From: JBJMQS01 sp045802605
GTDB lineage: Bacteria; Planctomycetota; Planctomycetia; Gemmatales; Gemmataceae
Assembly (NCBI GenBank): GCA_045802605.1
Contig: JBJMQS010000001.1
Location: 1-64,000, forward strand
Reading direction: 5' to 3'
DNA: 64,000 nucleotides
This document shows positions 10,918 to 21,249 of the stretch, one piece after another. Position numbers and translations under genes: made by a program. The stretch's first letter is position 1; every line of letters begins with the position of its first letter. The notes below the pieces were generated by a model. It had not been told where the DNA came from. It saw only the letters and a list, made by a program, of their open reading frames with translations, and made no database searches.

Positions 10918-11466
10918 ATGCCCGACATCACCCAAATTCTTAGCGCCATCGATGCGGGCGATCCGCACGCCGCTGAGCAGTTGTTGCCGATGGTGTATGA
11001 CGAGCTGCGGAAACTCGCCGCGGCCAAGCTCGCGCATGAGCAGCCGGGCCAAACGCTCGACGCCACCGCCCTTGTCCACGAAGCTTACTTGCGGTTGACT
11101 CCTGACCGGCCTGATTTCGCCAATCGCCGCCACTTTTTCGCCGCGGCCGCCGAGGCGATGCGGCTCTTGATCGAGCGCGCCCGCCAGCGCGCCGCCATCA
11201 AACATGGCGGTGGCCGGCGACGAGTGCCGCTCGAAGACATCGCCCATGCGACAGTGACGCCCGAGGGCTTGCTCGCGGTCAATGAAGCACTCGATCGCTT
11301 TGCGGTCGAAGAACCCGCGAAGGCGGAACTTGTCAAACTGCGCTTCTTCGCCGGACTGACGATGCCGGAAGTCTCCACGGCGCTCGACATTTCTTTGGCC
11401 ACCGCCGAACGTTGGTGGGCCTATTCCCGGGCCTGGCTTTACGCCGCATTAGCGGACGCAACATAA
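10918..11466 (+). CDS. ECF sigma factor linked to Ser/Thr kinases
   Basis: A 182-residue ECF sigma factor of the type common in Planctomycetes. Region 2 is recognisable in LVHEAYLRL and the helix [15 protein letters not shown], and region 4 in [23 protein letters not shown] with its helix-turn-helix. The next two genes encode membrane Ser/Thr kinases; this linkage is known in Planctomycetes as the ECF-STK arrangement, in which kinase signalling is thought to control the sigma factor. The start is the ATG at 10918 rather than the in-frame TTG at 10909. It lies 10 bases after the DUF4340 gene, so read-through from the ABC operon is possible. Confidence 0.92.
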   Translation: MPDITQILSAIDAGDPHAAEQLLPMVYDELRKLAAAKLAHEQPGQTLDATALVHEAYLRLTPDRPDFANRRHFFAAAAEAMRLLIERARQRAAIKHGGGRRRVPLEDIAHATVTPEGLLAVNEALDRFAVEEPAKAELVKLRFFAGLTMPEVSTALDISLATAERWWAYSRAWLYAALADAT

Positions 11467-11524
11467 TTGAGGGGTTCCGCACGCCGATTTCGCATAGTAA
11501 TGCGAACATCTCGCGGAGCCCGCC

Positions 11525-14323
11525 ATGAGCGTCGAATCCATATTTGCCGCCGCCTCACAAAAACCGTCGGTCGAGCGCTCGGCGTATCTCGATAACGCCT
11601 GCGGCACCAACTCCGAACTTCGCCGTAAGGTCGAGCGATTGCTCGCCGCCCACGATGCCGCGGGCGATTTCCTTGAGCCACCATCTCCGGGCGCGACGCA
11701 AGACTACACGCCGATCGACAGCGAGCCGGGCCAGATAATCGGACCGTACAAGTTGCTGCAATCGCTCGGCGAGGGCGGCATGGGCACGGTGTGGGTCGTC
11801 GAGCAGGAGCAACCGGTCAAACGCCGGGTCGCGCTCAAGCTCATCAAAGCCGGCATGGATTCTACCCAGGTGCTGCGCCGCTTTGAGGCCGAGCGGCAAG
11901 CACTCGCCCTCATGGATCACACCAACATCGCCAAAGTGCTAGACGCCGGCACCACACCGCAGGGCCGGCCCTACTTCGCAATGGAGTTGGTCAAAGGCGT
12001 GCCGATCACCAAGTATTGCGACGAGTTGCATCTGAGCCTTCGCGAGCGGTTGGACTTATTCGTGCCGGTGTGCCGGGCGATCCAACATGCCCACCAAAAG
12101 GGCATCATCCACCGCGACATCAAACCGTCAAACGTGCTGGTGGCCGTGCAAGATGGCAAGCCGGTGCCGAAAGTCATCGACTTCGGCGTGGCCAAGGCGA
12201 TGCAGCAACGGCTGACCGAGCAATCGATGTACACCGAGATCGGTGCGGTGATCGGCACGCTGGAGTACATGAGCCCCGAGCAAGCGGAACTGAGCGCGCT
12301 CGACATCGACACCCGCACCGACGTGTACGCACTCGGTGTGTTGCTCTACGAACTGCTCACCGGCTCAACGCCCCTGGACCGCAAGCGACTCAAAGAGGCC
12401 GCGTTCGCCGAGATGCTGCGGATCATCAAGGAAGTTGAGCCGCCCAAGCCGAGCACGCGCTTGACCGATTTGCAGGATTCGCTCGCCACGCTCGCAGCCC
12501 AACGCCGAACCGAGCCGGGTAAGTTGACCAAGGCGATGCGCGGCGAACTCGACTGGATCGTAATGAAGTGCCTGGAGAAGGACCGCACTCGGCGGTATGA
12601 GACGGCCAATGGGCTGGGGCGGGACATCGAACGGTATTTGAGCGATGAGCCCGTGGAGGCTGGACCGCCGTCAGCCGCATATAAGGTGCGCAAGTTCGTG
12701 CGCAGACACCAAGTCGCCATCTATACCGCTTCGGCGTTCGTGGTAACCATTTTCATCTTGGGCACGCTGAGCCTGTGTTTCGCGATTATGTCCTTGCGCG
12801 CGGAAAACGAAGCGAAATTTGGGCGGGCGCGGGCGGCGCAGGCCGAAATAAAGGCCAAGGCCAGTGAGCAGAAGGCGCTCGCTGCCGCAGAAACCGAAAA
12901 GAAATCGAAAGAGGACGCCCAGGCGCGCGAAGCCGACACGAAGGCCGTACTGAAATTCGTTGAGGATCAGGTCTTCGCCGCCGCTCGACCCGAAAACTTA
13001 GGCCGCGAAGTGACACTAAAACGCGCGGTCGAGGAAGCGTTGCCGAAAATTACAGATGGATTCAAGGATCGGCCATTAATCGAAGCTTGTTTGCATACGA
13101 CCATTGGTAAATCTTTCATGGATCTTGGTGATCTCGCTATGGCGGAGGTGCAATTTCGCAGGGCCAGAGACCTATTCACCGCCGAACTCGGTCCAGACCA
13201 TCTCTCGACGCTCATCACTATGAATCACTTCGTGAGAAGCCAATATGCCCTTGCCAAGTTCGCCGAAGCTCTCGCGTTTGGGGAAGAGACACTTAGGCTC
13301 TGCCAAGCGAAGCTCGGTCCCGATCATCCGGAAACTCTTCTAAGCTTAGAAAGTCTCGCGAACATCTATTCTGCTATTGGCCGTGATCAGAAAGCCCTGA
13401 CATTTAGCGCCGAAGTTCTCAAGAGGAGAAAAGCCACGTTCGGCCCCAACCATCCCGACACGCTCGGGAGCATGAGTAATCTCGCTGTCAGCTACTCCGC
13501 CCTGGGCCGGCACGTCGAGGCCCTTGCGCTTCGCGAAGAGACAGCCCGGCTGCAAAAAGTCAATCTCGGTCCCGATCACGCCGACACGCTCCGCAGCATG
13601 CTCAATTTGGCCAATAGTTACAAGGCCCTCGGGCGGCACGCTGACGCCCTCGCGCTTCAGAAGGAAACGCTTAAGTCGCTGACGATCAGGCTCGGCCCTG
13701 ATCACCCCGACACTCTGATATGCATGAACAACTTCGCCAACAGCTATGCTGCTCTCGGCCGACATACGGAGGCGATTGAGCTTCGTGCGGAAACGTTCAA
13801 ACGGCAAAAGCTTAAGCTCGATCCCGACCATCCCGACACCATTCAGAGCATGGGCAATCTCGTTCTTAGCTATTTCGATCTTGGACGAAACGACGAGGCG
13901 CTGCCAGTGCTTGATGAAGCCGTCAGTCGGGCGGCTGGCAAGCTCGGCGTCCATCCACAACTCATCACGTGGCTGATGGTTTGCCGGCTGCGCATCTTCG
14001 AAGGGCGTCACGATCCGGCTGGCTGCCAGGCCACTGCCGAAATGTGGGAGAACCTAAAGGGAACCGACGCTGCAAGTCTCTATCAAGCCGCTTGGAATCG
14101 CGCGGTGTGCGCTGCCGTGATCCTTGGAGCCAAGCCAGTGGCCGTTGACGCAATCCGACTGGCCAGAGTGCAGACTGACCAGGCCATGGTGTTGCTCAAG
14201 CAAGCCGTCGCGGCTGGCTACAAAGATGTCCAATCCATGAAGACAGACAAAGACTTCGACTCTCTGCGTGACCGCGAGGATTTCAAGAAGCTTATCGCGG
14301 AGTTGGAGGCTAAAACGCCATGA
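11525..14323 (+). CDS. Membrane Ser/Thr protein kinase with TPR repeats (first copy)
   Basis: A 932-residue receptor-like Hanks-type kinase. After an N-terminal conserved segment (about 1-50) comes the kinase domain: P-loop GEGGMG (82-87), catalytic lysine K105, HRDIKPSN (196-203), DFG (219-221) and GTLEYMSPEQ (244-253). A transmembrane helix lies near 398-420, then a short coiled coil rich in Ala, Lys and Glu, then six 42-residue TPR units marked by GPDHPDTL-type motifs. All catalytic residues are present, so it should be active. It sits 58 bases behind the ECF gene and overlaps the next kinase by 4 bases (ATGA), which suggests a single signalling operon. Confidence 0.93.
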   Translation: MSVESIFAAASQKPSVERSAYLDNACGTNSELRRKVERLLAAHDAAGDFLEPPSPGATQDYTPIDSEPGQIIGPYKLLQSLGEGGMGTVWVVEQEQPVKRRVALKLIKAGMDSTQVLRRFEAERQALALMDHTNIAKVLDAGTTPQGRPYFAMELVKGVPITKYCDELHLSLRERLDLFVPVCRAIQHAHQKGIIHRDIKPSNVLVAVQDGKPVPKVIDFGVAKAMQQRLTEQSMYTEIGAVIGTLEYMSPEQAELSALDIDTRTDVYALGVLLYELLTGSTPLDRKRLKEAAFAEMLRIIKEVEPPKPSTRLTDLQDSLATLAAQRRTEPGKLTKAMRGELDWIVMKCLEKDRTRRYETANGLGRDIERYLSDEPVEAGPPSAAYKVRKFVRRHQVAIYTASAFVVTIFILGTLSLCFAIMSLRAENEAKFGRARAAQAEIKAKASEQKALAAAETEKKSKEDAQAREADTKAVLKFVEDQVFAAARPENLGREVTLKRAVEEALPKITDGFKDRPLIEACLHTTIGKSFMDLGDLAMAEVQFRRARDLFTAELGPDHLSTLITMNHFVRSQYALAKFAEALAFGEETLRLCQAKLGPDHPETLLSLESLANIYSAIGRDQKALTFSAEVLKRRKATFGPNHPDTLGSMSNLAVSYSALGRHVEALALREETARLQKVNLGPDHADTLRSMLNLANSYKALGRHADALALQKETLKSLTIRLGPDHPDTLICMNNFANSYAALGRHTEAIELRAETFKRQKLKLDPDHPDTIQSMGNLVLSYFDLGRNDEALPVLDEAVSRAAGKLGVHPQLITWLMVCRLRIFEGRHDPAGCQATAEMWENLKGTDAASLYQAAWNRAVCAAVILGAKPVAVDAIRLARVQTDQAMVLLKQAVAAGYKDVQSMKTDKDFDSLRDREDFKKLIAELEAKTP

Positions 14324-17300
14324 CCATCGAATCGATCTTCGCTGCCGCGGCACAAAAGCCTACGGCCGACCGCGAAGCTTATCTGAACCAGGCCTGCGGC
14401 GATGACGCTGAACTCCGCCGCAAGATCGACCGGTTGCTCGCCGCACACGACGCGGCCAGTGATTTTCTCCAGCCGCAGACCGGTAACTACGAATCGCGCG
14501 GCGATACCGATCAGGCAGCCGGCACTCTGATCGATGGCAAGTACAAGTTGCTCGAACGCATTGGCGAAGGCGGCATGGGTTCGGTCTGGATGGCGCAACA
14601 GTCCGAACCAGTCAAACGGCTCGTTGCGGTGAAGCTCATCAAAGCGGGCATGGATTCCAAAGCGGTGTTGGCCCGCTTCGAAGCCGAGCGACAAGCACTG
14701 GCGGTGATGGATCACCCGAACATTGCAAAGATTCTCGATGGCGGCCTGGCCGATTCGCGTCCCTACTTCGTCATGGAGCTCGTCAAAGGCGTTCCCATCA
14801 CCAGATATTGCGACGAGCACAAACTTACTCCACGGCAACGCCTTGAGCTATTCGTGCCAGTATGTCAGGCGATTCCGCACGCACATCAGAAAGGCATCAT
14901 CCACCGTGACATCAAGCCATCCAACGTGATGATCGCACTCTACGACGACAAGCCGGTGCCCAAGGTCATCGACTTCGGCGTCGCCAAAGCAACCGGGCAA
15001 ACTCTCACCGAGCAAACCCTGCACACCGGCTTTGGCGGCATCGTTGGTACGCCGGAGTACATGAGCCCCGAGCAAGCGAGCCTGAACAACCTCGACATCG
15101 ACACCCGAAGCGACATCTACAGTCTGGGCATCTTGCTCTATGAATTGCTGGCCGGCAGCCCGCCGTTCAAACGCAAGCAATTGGAGCAAGCGGGGCTGTT
15201 GGAAATCCTCCGCGTCATCCGTGAAGATGAACCGCCCAAACCGAGCACCAAGCTGAGCACCGCCGACGCTTTGCCGAGCTTGTCGGCCAATCGCGGCACC
15301 GAGCCAAAGAAGCTGACGGGAATTCTCCGCAACGAACTCGATTGGATTGTGATGAAGGCTCTCGAGAAAGACCGCGTGCGCCGTTACGAAACAGCCAATG
15401 GCTTCGCGGCCGACATCAACCGGTATTTGGCCGGCGAGCCGGTGAACGCCCATCCCCCGAGTGCGGCGTACCGATTAAAGAAAACTCTGAACAAGCACAA
15501 GGGGCCGGTGATTGCATCGACAGCGGTTGCTGTGGCACTGCTGGTCGGCCTGGTTGGCTTTGCGTGGCAGGCACAAGTCGCGCAGCGCGAGCGCAATCTT
15601 GCCCAGGCCGAGCGAAATCGTGCGGTCACTGCTGAGGCCGAGACAAATAAGCGGGCTGACGAATTGAAGCTGGTCTCGGACTTCCAAGCGCAGATGCTGG
15701 GACAAGTAGACCCAACCCAAGCCGGGATACTGCTGACCCAAGATGTGAAAGCCAAATTCGAAAGTGCATTGTCAAAGGCCGGCGTGCCCGAGGAGGAGCG
15801 CACGAAACAGATCGAAATATTTGCGACTCATTGGCAGCGCGTCAACGCCACCGATGCGGCTCGCGAACTCATTGATCGGACCATTCTCAAGCCGGCCATC
15901 GCCGCGATCGATAAGCAATTTGCGGACCAGCCGGAGGTAGATTCCTATTTGCGCGAGACTTTGGCACAAAGATATATGGACTTAGGAATGTACGACGCGG
16001 CATTCCCATTGGAACAAAAGGCGCTGGAATCACGTCGCCGTGTGTTGGGCGAGGAACATCCGCTTACGCTAATCGCGATTAATAACATGGGTTGGCTTTT
16101 GCACGAGCAGGGCAAATTCGCTGAAGCTGAATCACATTACCGAGAGGCCTTGGAGAAACGCAGGCGCGTATTATCTGTCGATCATCCCGACACGCTAGCC
16201 ACAATCAACAATGTGGCCGAAGTGCTGAAGGATCAGGGTAAGTTCAATGAGGCCGAAAAGCATTATCGCGAGGTGTTAGCCAAGCAAGACCCTCACAACC
16301 CCAATACGATCCTTTTGCTCACCAATATCGGCGGTTTGTTGAAGATTCAGGGCAAATACGCTGAGGCAGAGAAATATCATCGCGAGGCACTGAACAAAAG
16401 CCGGGCCATTCATGGTGAAGATCATCCGAACACATGTCACGCTGTATTCACTCTGGGGACGTTGTTGCATGCACAGGGGAAACTCAGTGAAGCTGAACTA
16501 TACTTGCGCGAAGCAGTGCAAATGAACCGGCGGTTCAATGGAGCAGAGCATCCTGACACGCTGTTAGCAATCGCCTGTCTCGGTACTTTGCTGTTAGCGC
16601 AGGGAAAAGAGGGTGAAGCAGAGGCATTCATTCGCGAGGCAAACGATAAAGGCCGAGTTGTGCTCGGTGACGATCATCCGAGCACGCTGGCGTACATCAA
16701 CAACTTGGGTGTGCTGGTGATGTACCAGGGCAAGGCAAGTGCCGCTGAATCGTATATTCGCGAGGCTTTGGATAAGCGACGCTGGATTCTGCCAAAAGAC
16801 CACCCGAACACGCTTTTATCGATCAACAACCTGGGCGCGGTGTTGCAGAGGCAAGGAAAGCTGACAGACGCCGAACTGCATTTTCGCGATGTACTCGAAA
16901 TCCGTCGTCGCACTCTAGGCCAAGACCATCCAGACACAATATTATCGATCGATAACCTGGCTTGGTTGTTGAAGGAACAAGGCAATTTCAAATTGGCCGA
17001 GACGCATTTTCGCGAATCATTGGAAACGGGGCGCAAAGTCTTGGGCGACGAACACTCCATTACGTTGTCATCAATGAATGGCATGGGAGAGTTGCAAATC
17101 GATCTTGGGAAACTCGACGAGGCCGAACCATTATTGCGACGTGTGCTCGAAATCCGCCGCCGCTTACTCGGTGACGAACATGCAGATACTTTGAGTTCGA
17201 TTACCAGTTTCGGTTGGTTGCGATTGGCACAGGGCAAATATGCCGATGCAGTTCAGGGACTCAGCGCTCATGAACCCGCGGTCCGTAAAGCGTTTCGTGG

Positions 17301-17565
17301 AGACAATGCCTGGCGACTCGCTTCGTTTCTTACCAATCTCGGCAAGGCCCGGACCGGCCTCGGTGAAATGACCACCGCCGATTCTAGGCTTGTCGAAGCC
17401 CATGCCATCTTCGCCCAGACGCGTGGCCCATCTCACAAGGACACGCGCGACTGCATTCAAGCCATCGTCGATCTCTACACCGCGTGGCACGCCGCGGAGC
17501 CGGGCAAAGGTTATGACACCAGAGCGCTCGAATGGAAGACGAAGCTTGAGGTGATGAATAAGTGA
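14320..17565 (+). CDS. Membrane Ser/Thr protein kinase with TPR repeats (second copy)
   Basis: A 1081-residue paralogue of the preceding kinase, with the same N-terminal segment, kinase domain (GEGGMG 82-87, K105, HRD 195-197, DFG 218-220), a transmembrane helix near 395-415 and a C-terminal TPR region. Here ten 42-residue units of the kinesin-light-chain type are visible, against six in the first copy. The TPR part is modestly richer in A+T than the kinase part (for example 45-50% G+C on sampled lines, against about 57% upstream). The start overlaps the stop of the first kinase, so translation is probably coupled. The TPR region probably senses or binds protein partners on the far side of the membrane. 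Confidence 0.93.
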   Translation: MTIESIFAAAAQKPTADREAYLNQACGDDAELRRKIDRLLAAHDAASDFLQPQTGNYESRGDTDQAAGTLIDGKYKLLERIGEGGMGSVWMAQQSEPVKRLVAVKLIKAGMDSKAVLARFEAERQALAVMDHPNIAKILDGGLADSRPYFVMELVKGVPITRYCDEHKLTPRQRLELFVPVCQAIPHAHQKGIIHRDIKPSNVMIALYDDKPVPKVIDFGVAKATGQTLTEQTLHTGFGGIVGTPEYMSPEQASLNNLDIDTRSDIYSLGILLYELLAGSPPFKRKQLEQAGLLEILRVIREDEPPKPSTKLSTADALPSLSANRGTEPKKLTGILRNELDWIVMKALEKDRVRRYETANGFAADINRYLAGEPVNAHPPSAAYRLKKTLNKHKGPVIASTAVAVALLVGLVGFAWQAQVAQRERNLAQAERNRAVTAEAETNKRADELKLVSDFQAQMLGQVDPTQAGILLTQDVKAKFESALSKAGVPEEERTKQIEIFATHWQRVNATDAARELIDRTILKPAIAAIDKQFADQPEVDSYLRETLAQRYMDLGMYDAAFPLEQKALESRRRVLGEEHPLTLIAINNMGWLLHEQGKFAEAESHYREALEKRRRVLSVDHPDTLATINNVAEVLKDQGKFNEAEKHYREVLAKQDPHNPNTILLLTNIGGLLKIQGKYAEAEKYHREALNKSRAIHGEDHPNTCHAVFTLGTLLHAQGKLSEAELYLREAVQMNRRFNGAEHPDTLLAIACLGTLLLAQGKEGEAEAFIREANDKGRVVLGDDHPSTLAYINNLGVLVMYQGKASAAESYIREALDKRRWILPKDHPNTLLSINNLGAVLQRQGKLTDAELHFRDVLEIRRRTLGQDHPDTILSIDNLAWLLKEQGNFKLAETHFRESLETGRKVLGDEHSITLSSMNGMGELQIDLGKLDEAEPLLRRVLEIRRRLLGDEHADTLSSITSFGWLRLAQGKYADAVQGLSAHEPAVRKAFRGDNAWRLASFLTNLGKARTGLGEMTTADSRLVEAHAIFAQTRGPSHKDTRDCIQAIVDLYTAWHAAEPGKGYDTRALEWKTKLEVMNK

Positions 17566-17634
17566 ATTGCCGAACCGACTCCATCACGCCAACAAAAGGT
17601 CCGCGATGATAAACTGTCGGTGGGAGAAATTTCC

Positions 17635-18219
17635 ATGATCGCCGAACCGCGCAAATTTACGGCCGCCCAATACCTCGCCATCGACCGGAAGGCGGCGCTC
17701 AAAAGCGAATTACTTGATAGCGAAATGTTCGCCATGGCGAAGGCGAATCGATTCCATGCCGCTGTGACGGACAACCTCGTCTGCCAACTCCGAGAACAGC
17801 TAAAGAATGAGCCATGCCGGATATCCTCGGGTGACTTGCGGGTAAAGGTCCCAGCCATCGTGCTATATACCTATCCCGACATCGTGATTGTTTGGGGGCA
17901 AGCCGAATTTGAAGATGATGTCTTGGATACGCTGTTGAATCCGCGAATCATCATTGAGATATTGTCCGATGCCTCAGCGAAATTCGATCGGGGTTTGAAA
18001 TGCCGGTATTACCAGAAGATTGAGGCACTCCAAGAATACGTTATCGTTTGGCATAGTGAGCCAGCAGTTGAACGATACGGCCGACAGCCGCAAGGCGACT
18101 GGATTTGTACATCAATGGCCGGCCTCGACGCCGTGCTGGCGCTGGTCACCGTGCCTGTCACAATCCCATTGGCAGACATTTACGCCGGCTTCGCGTTTCC
18201 CGAATCGCCGCGCCGTTGA
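17635..18219 (+). CDS. Uma2 family endonuclease-like protein
   Basis: A 194-residue protein of the Uma2 (DUF820) family with a PD-(D/E)XK-like nuclease core: the acidic YPDIVIVWG strand and PRIIIEILS, which carries the second acidic residue, followed by DRGLKCRYYQKI. These families are strongly expanded in Planctomycetes and Cyanobacteria, and their biological targets are unknown. The ATG at 17635 has GGGAG (17622-17626) in front. No toxin-antitoxin partner is adjacent. It is 44 bases upstream of the DUF4337 gene. Confidence 0.85.
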   Translation: MIAEPRKFTAAQYLAIDRKAALKSELLDSEMFAMAKANRFHAAVTDNLVCQLREQLKNEPCRISSGDLRVKVPAIVLYTYPDIVIVWGQAEFEDDVLDTLLNPRIIIEILSDASAKFDRGLKCRYYQKIEALQEYVIVWHSEPAVERYGRQPQGDWICTSMAGLDAVLALVTVPVTIPLADIYAGFAFPESPRR

Positions 18220-18263
18220 GAACCGACGCGGCGGCCGATCCATCGAATTGAATGGAGTGAATC

Positions 18264-18827
18264 TTGCCAGAACTCGAATTGCCCAACCCTGAAGAACTCG
18301 CCGAACAGGCGCAAGAGCGATTCACCAAGCGGGTCGCACTCTCGGTTGCGTTCTATGCGGTGTGTCTCGCGGTAAGTTCGCTCGGCGGCAACAACGCGAT
18401 GAAAGAGGCGATGCTCTCGCAGATGGAGGCATCCAATCGCTGGGCGTACTTCCAAGCCAAATCATCGCGCGAGTATTTGACGAAAGTCACTTTGGATCGC
18501 TGGGAAGCCGATCGCGGGCCGGCGCGCGAGAACGATGAAGTCGCCGGCCGGTGGAAGAAGGACATGGACCGCTACGCCGACGAGAAAGGCAAAATTGAGA
18601 AAGAGGCCAAGGAAAAGGAACGCGAGCGCGACCTAGCCGTGCGGCGTGATCCCTACTTCGATTATGCTGAGGTATTGCTGCAGATTGGCATCGTCTTGGC
18701 GTCCGTCGCCATCCTCAGCAAGTCACGGCCAGCTTACTTCGTGAGCCTGGTCATGGCGATCTGCGGCGCGGCCTTGTGCGTCAACGGTTTCACGCTGTGG
18801 TTCAAAGTGCCGGGCATCGGGCAATAG
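18264..18827 (+). CDS. DUF4337 family membrane protein
   Basis: A 187-residue protein with the DUF4337 layout: one helix near residues 23-41, a conserved charged central segment containing NRWAYFQAKSSREY (about 58-71) and a Lys/Glu coiled coil to about 120, then two helices at 133-150 and 155-178. I take the TTG at 18264 as start because GGAGTGA (18254-18260) precedes it and the sequence begins with a plausible acidic N-terminus. No function is known for this domain. Confidence 0.8.
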   Translation: MPELELPNPEELAEQAQERFTKRVALSVAFYAVCLAVSSLGGNNAMKEAMLSQMEASNRWAYFQAKSSREYLTKVTLDRWEADRGPARENDEVAGRWKKDMDRYADEKGKIEKEAKEKERERDLAVRRDPYFDYAEVLLQIGIVLASVAILSKSRPAYFVSLVMAICGAALCVNGFTLWFKVPGIGQ

Positions 18828-18859
18828 TAGACCGTAGTGCTTTCCGCTACACTTTCCCC

Positions 18860-19480
18860 ATGCACGATCTCTCCCACCTCTTCGCTAACAACCGCGCCTG
18901 GGCGGCCGATATGACCCGGCAGGATCCGGAGTTCTTCCAGCGTCTGTGCGGGCAGCAATCGCCGCAGCACCTTTGGATCGGTTGCTCCGATAGCCGAGTG
19001 CCGGCCAATCAGATTGTGGGATTGTTGCCCGGCGAGATGTTCGTGCATCGCAACGTCGCGAATGTCGTGGTGCACACGGATTTGAATTGCTTGTCCACGA
19101 TCCAGTTCGCCGTGGATATTCTTCAAGTTCGCCACATCATTGTTTGCGGCCACTACGGTTGCGGCGGCGTGCTCGCCGCGTTGCGCGACAACAAACTCGG
19201 CGTCGTGGATAATTGGCTGCGGCACGTGCAGGACGTGCGCTGGAAATACCAGGGACAACTCGAAGAGTTAAAAAACGACCAAGATCGGCACAATCGCTTG
19301 TGCGAGTTTAACGTCATTGAACAGGTAATGAATGTCTGCCAGACGACCGTGGTGCGCGATGCCTGGGCCCGCGGACAGGATCTCACGGTACATGGCTGGG
19401 TTTATGATTTGCACGATGGGTTGCTGCGCGACTTGGGCACGACCGTCGATGCCGAATCATATCTCAGAATCCGCGCTTAA
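18860..19480 (+). CDS. can: Beta-class carbonic anhydrase
   Basis: A 206-residue enzyme that interconverts CO2 and bicarbonate. The zinc ligands are recognisable as the Cys of IGCSDSRVP (with its Asp/Arg dyad) and the His and Cys of [10 protein letters not shown]. The [10 protein letters not shown] segment is also typical. Length matches the family (about 200-220). The ATG at 18860 gives the normal N-terminus; the frame is open further upstream without family similarity. It converges on the DUF1559 gene, and the two stop codons share the self-complementary TTAA at 19477-19480, leaving no room for a terminator between them. Confidence 0.95.
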   Translation: MHDLSHLFANNRAWAADMTRQDPEFFQRLCGQQSPQHLWIGCSDSRVPANQIVGLLPGEMFVHRNVANVVVHTDLNCLSTIQFAVDILQVRHIIVCGHYGCGGVLAALRDNKLGVVDNWLRHVQDVRWKYQGQLEELKNDQDRHNRLCEFNVIEQVMNVCQTTVVRDAWARGQDLTVHGWVYDLHDGLLRDLGTTVDAESYLRIRA

Positions 19481-20538
19481 TCGTTCCAATCCGTTGCGAG
19501 CTTTTCACCGCCACTCGGTGTTAACAGAGCGGCCCAAATCGCTGGCGACAACGTCGGGCTGATGCTGTGCACGCTGCCATCGGCCATCACGACCTGCATC
19601 GTCTCGTGCGGCGTCGCGGCCCTGCGGCCATCGCATTTGCCGCCTTGAGCCGCGGTCAGCAATGGCAACTTCGGTCGAACTTGAAACATCGATGCGGTGC
19701 CCTGCACCCAAGCCGTACTATCGCCGCCGATGCCGCCGGCAAATACCGGTGAAAATCGATCTCCCGGATAACTATCGTCGGCACTCGTGCCCGGCGCGCC
19801 GTTCGCGCCCAGGTACAAGCCGCGGCACCACCAGGAACCCTCGGCCGTCGTCGCGGCCGGCGCGCCATCGCAACGAGAGTACTTCTCGGCAAAGAGTATG
19901 GTGTTCGCGGTGCCGTCGCCAAAAGTCGTATTGATATTGGCCTGCCCGTCCCACACATCGGTGGTGGTGTATTTCGGATCTCCGGGGCCGATGTCCTTGT
20001 TCTTCACGCCACCGAAGACGAGGAAGTTGGCGCCGTAGGTGCAATCGCCATCGAGCCAATCGAGGGAATTGCCCAGCGAAGGATCACTCGGGCAGGTGTA
20101 AACCACGATGCGTTGCTGCCGCATGAAGTGGTTGCCGGCCACCGTTTCCCAGACGGGCCAAAGAACAGTGATAGTGATGGTCGAACCGGGGTTCGGCTTC
20201 AGCGCCGGGTTCGCCGGCTGAGCGCTCAAGTCGAGCCGGTAAGCGCTCGTGTAGAGTTCCTGGTGTTCGATGTACGGCAGCAGATGGTAATAGAGTGGGC
20301 CGTACCACGCCGCGCCGAAGTGCTTGGCCGCGAGTGGCGGCATCCGAGCATAATCATCCTGCACGTGATGGACGGCAATCGCTTGCTGCTTCAAGTTGTT
20401 CTGGCACTGCGTCCGGTTAGCCGCCTCGCGAACTTTCTGGACAGCGGGGAGCAACAGCGCGATCAAAATCGCGATGATCGCAATAACGACGAGCAACTCG
20501 ATGAGTGTAAAGGCCCGGCGATGGTGAATTCTGAACAT
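19477..20538 (-). CDS. DUF1559 prepilin-like secreted protein
   Basis: A 353-residue protein with a type IV prepilin-style N-terminus: a short basic leader, then [20 protein letters not shown], where cleavage and methylation would occur before the Phe. The next helix ([18 protein letters not shown]) and the C-terminal H/D/G-rich segment ([19 protein letters not shown]) are the DUF1559 hallmarks. This family is massively expanded in Planctomycetes and its members are thought to be surface or pseudopilin-like proteins. A stretch of small palindromic sequence lies upstream but no clear promoter was found. Confidence 0.93.
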   Translation of the reverse strand: MFRIHHRRAFTLIELLVVIAIIAILIALLLPAVQKVREAANRTQCQNNLKQQAIAVHHVQDDYARMPPLAAKHFGAAWYGPLYYHLLPYIEHQELYTSAYRLDLSAQPANPALKPNPGSTITITVLWPVWETVAGNHFMRQQRIVVYTCPSDPSLGNSLDWLDGDCTYGANFLVFGGVKNKDIGPGDPKYTTTDVWDGQANINTTFGDGTANTILFAEKYSRCDGAPAATTAEGSWWCRGLYLGANGAPGTSADDSYPGDRFSPVFAGGIGGDSTAWVQGTASMFQVRPKLPLLTAAQGGKCDGRRAATPHETMQVVMADGSVHSISPTLSPAIWAALLTPSGGEKLATDWND

Positions 20539-20663
20539 GGGACGACCGAAAGGGCGCGGTCAATCTGTGGTAAGCATTACCGGTTGAGGCAGAATATGCA
20601 AGAGAATTGGCGGTTTTGCAACAAATCCTACAAACGCATAAGCGTATCTTATGGGGTTGACTC

Positions 20664-20981
20664 GTGGCCAAGCGACTGATTTTCGCTGAGAAAACTCCAC
20701 TTGGAGAGCGGGTTGTCTTAACCCGGGATCGATGGCGAGAGATCGTTCGATTCAAACATCCCGCCATGGCTGGTCGAGAGGGTGATGTTCGAGAATGTGT
20801 TCGCGACCCTGACCTCATTTGCGAAAGCGCAAAAGACCGCGACGTCCATCTTCATTATCGCGCTATCGAACAGGGACATGTTTGCGTCGTTGTCGGAGGC
20901 GAATATCCGCAAGCACGGTTTGTCATCACCGCGTATACTGCAAAGCACGTCAAGAAAGGGCCGAACCTGTGGACAAAGTGA
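20664..20981 (+). CDS. Possible RNase-toxin-like protein (DUF4258/PBECR-like)
   Basis: A 105-residue protein. The pattern DRWREIVRFKHPAMAG, then DPDLI, then VHLHYR, then VCVVVGG and FVITAYTAKHVKKGPNLW resembles the small barnase/EndoU/colicin/RelE-like nuclease families of phage and toxin-antitoxin systems (DUF4258 or PBECR types). The start is GTG at 20664. It overlaps the DUF2283 gene by 13 bases. DUF2283 proteins are often encoded next to such genes, so a toxin-antitoxin-like pair is a reasonable inference, not a demonstrated one. Confidence 0.55.
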   Translation: MAKRLIFAEKTPLGERVVLTRDRWREIVRFKHPAMAGREGDVRECVRDPDLICESAKDRDVHLHYRAIEQGHVCVVVGGEYPQARFVITAYTAKHVKKGPNLWTK

Positions 20982-21187
20982 GAGTCTATCACGATCGAAC
21001 AGGCAACACGCTTACGGTCTGGTTCGACGATCCGAAAAAGGAAGCCATTTGCGAGGAAGTCAATGATGACGTGGTGTTAATGAAGGACAAGCGAGGCAGA
21101 GTGATCGGCTTTGAGCGACTGAATTACCTGACACGCAAGCAACAGAGTGAGCAGGCGAATATTCCGGTGGAAGTTCAGATCATTTGA
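20969..21187 (+). CDS. DUF2283 domain protein
   Basis: A 72-residue protein beginning at a GTG (20969) that overlaps the end of the preceding gene by 13 bases. It contains the DUF2283 pattern VRVYHDRTGNTLTVWF, then VNDDVVLMKDKRGRVIGFE near residues 32-50. This domain is a small beta-rich fold with no proven activity, and it often lies directly downstream of a DUF4258-like gene. Translation is probably coupled to the upstream gene. It might be the antitoxin or chaperone partner. Confidence 0.7.
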   Translation: MDKVRVYHDRTGNTLTVWFDDPKKEAICEEVNDDVVLMKDKRGRVIGFERLNYLTRKQQSEQANIPVEVQII

Positions 21188-21249
21188 TGGGCAGCGGCGA
21201 TCATGCGGAAAAAACACCGGCCGCGCGAATGGAAATGGATGCTACTGTC

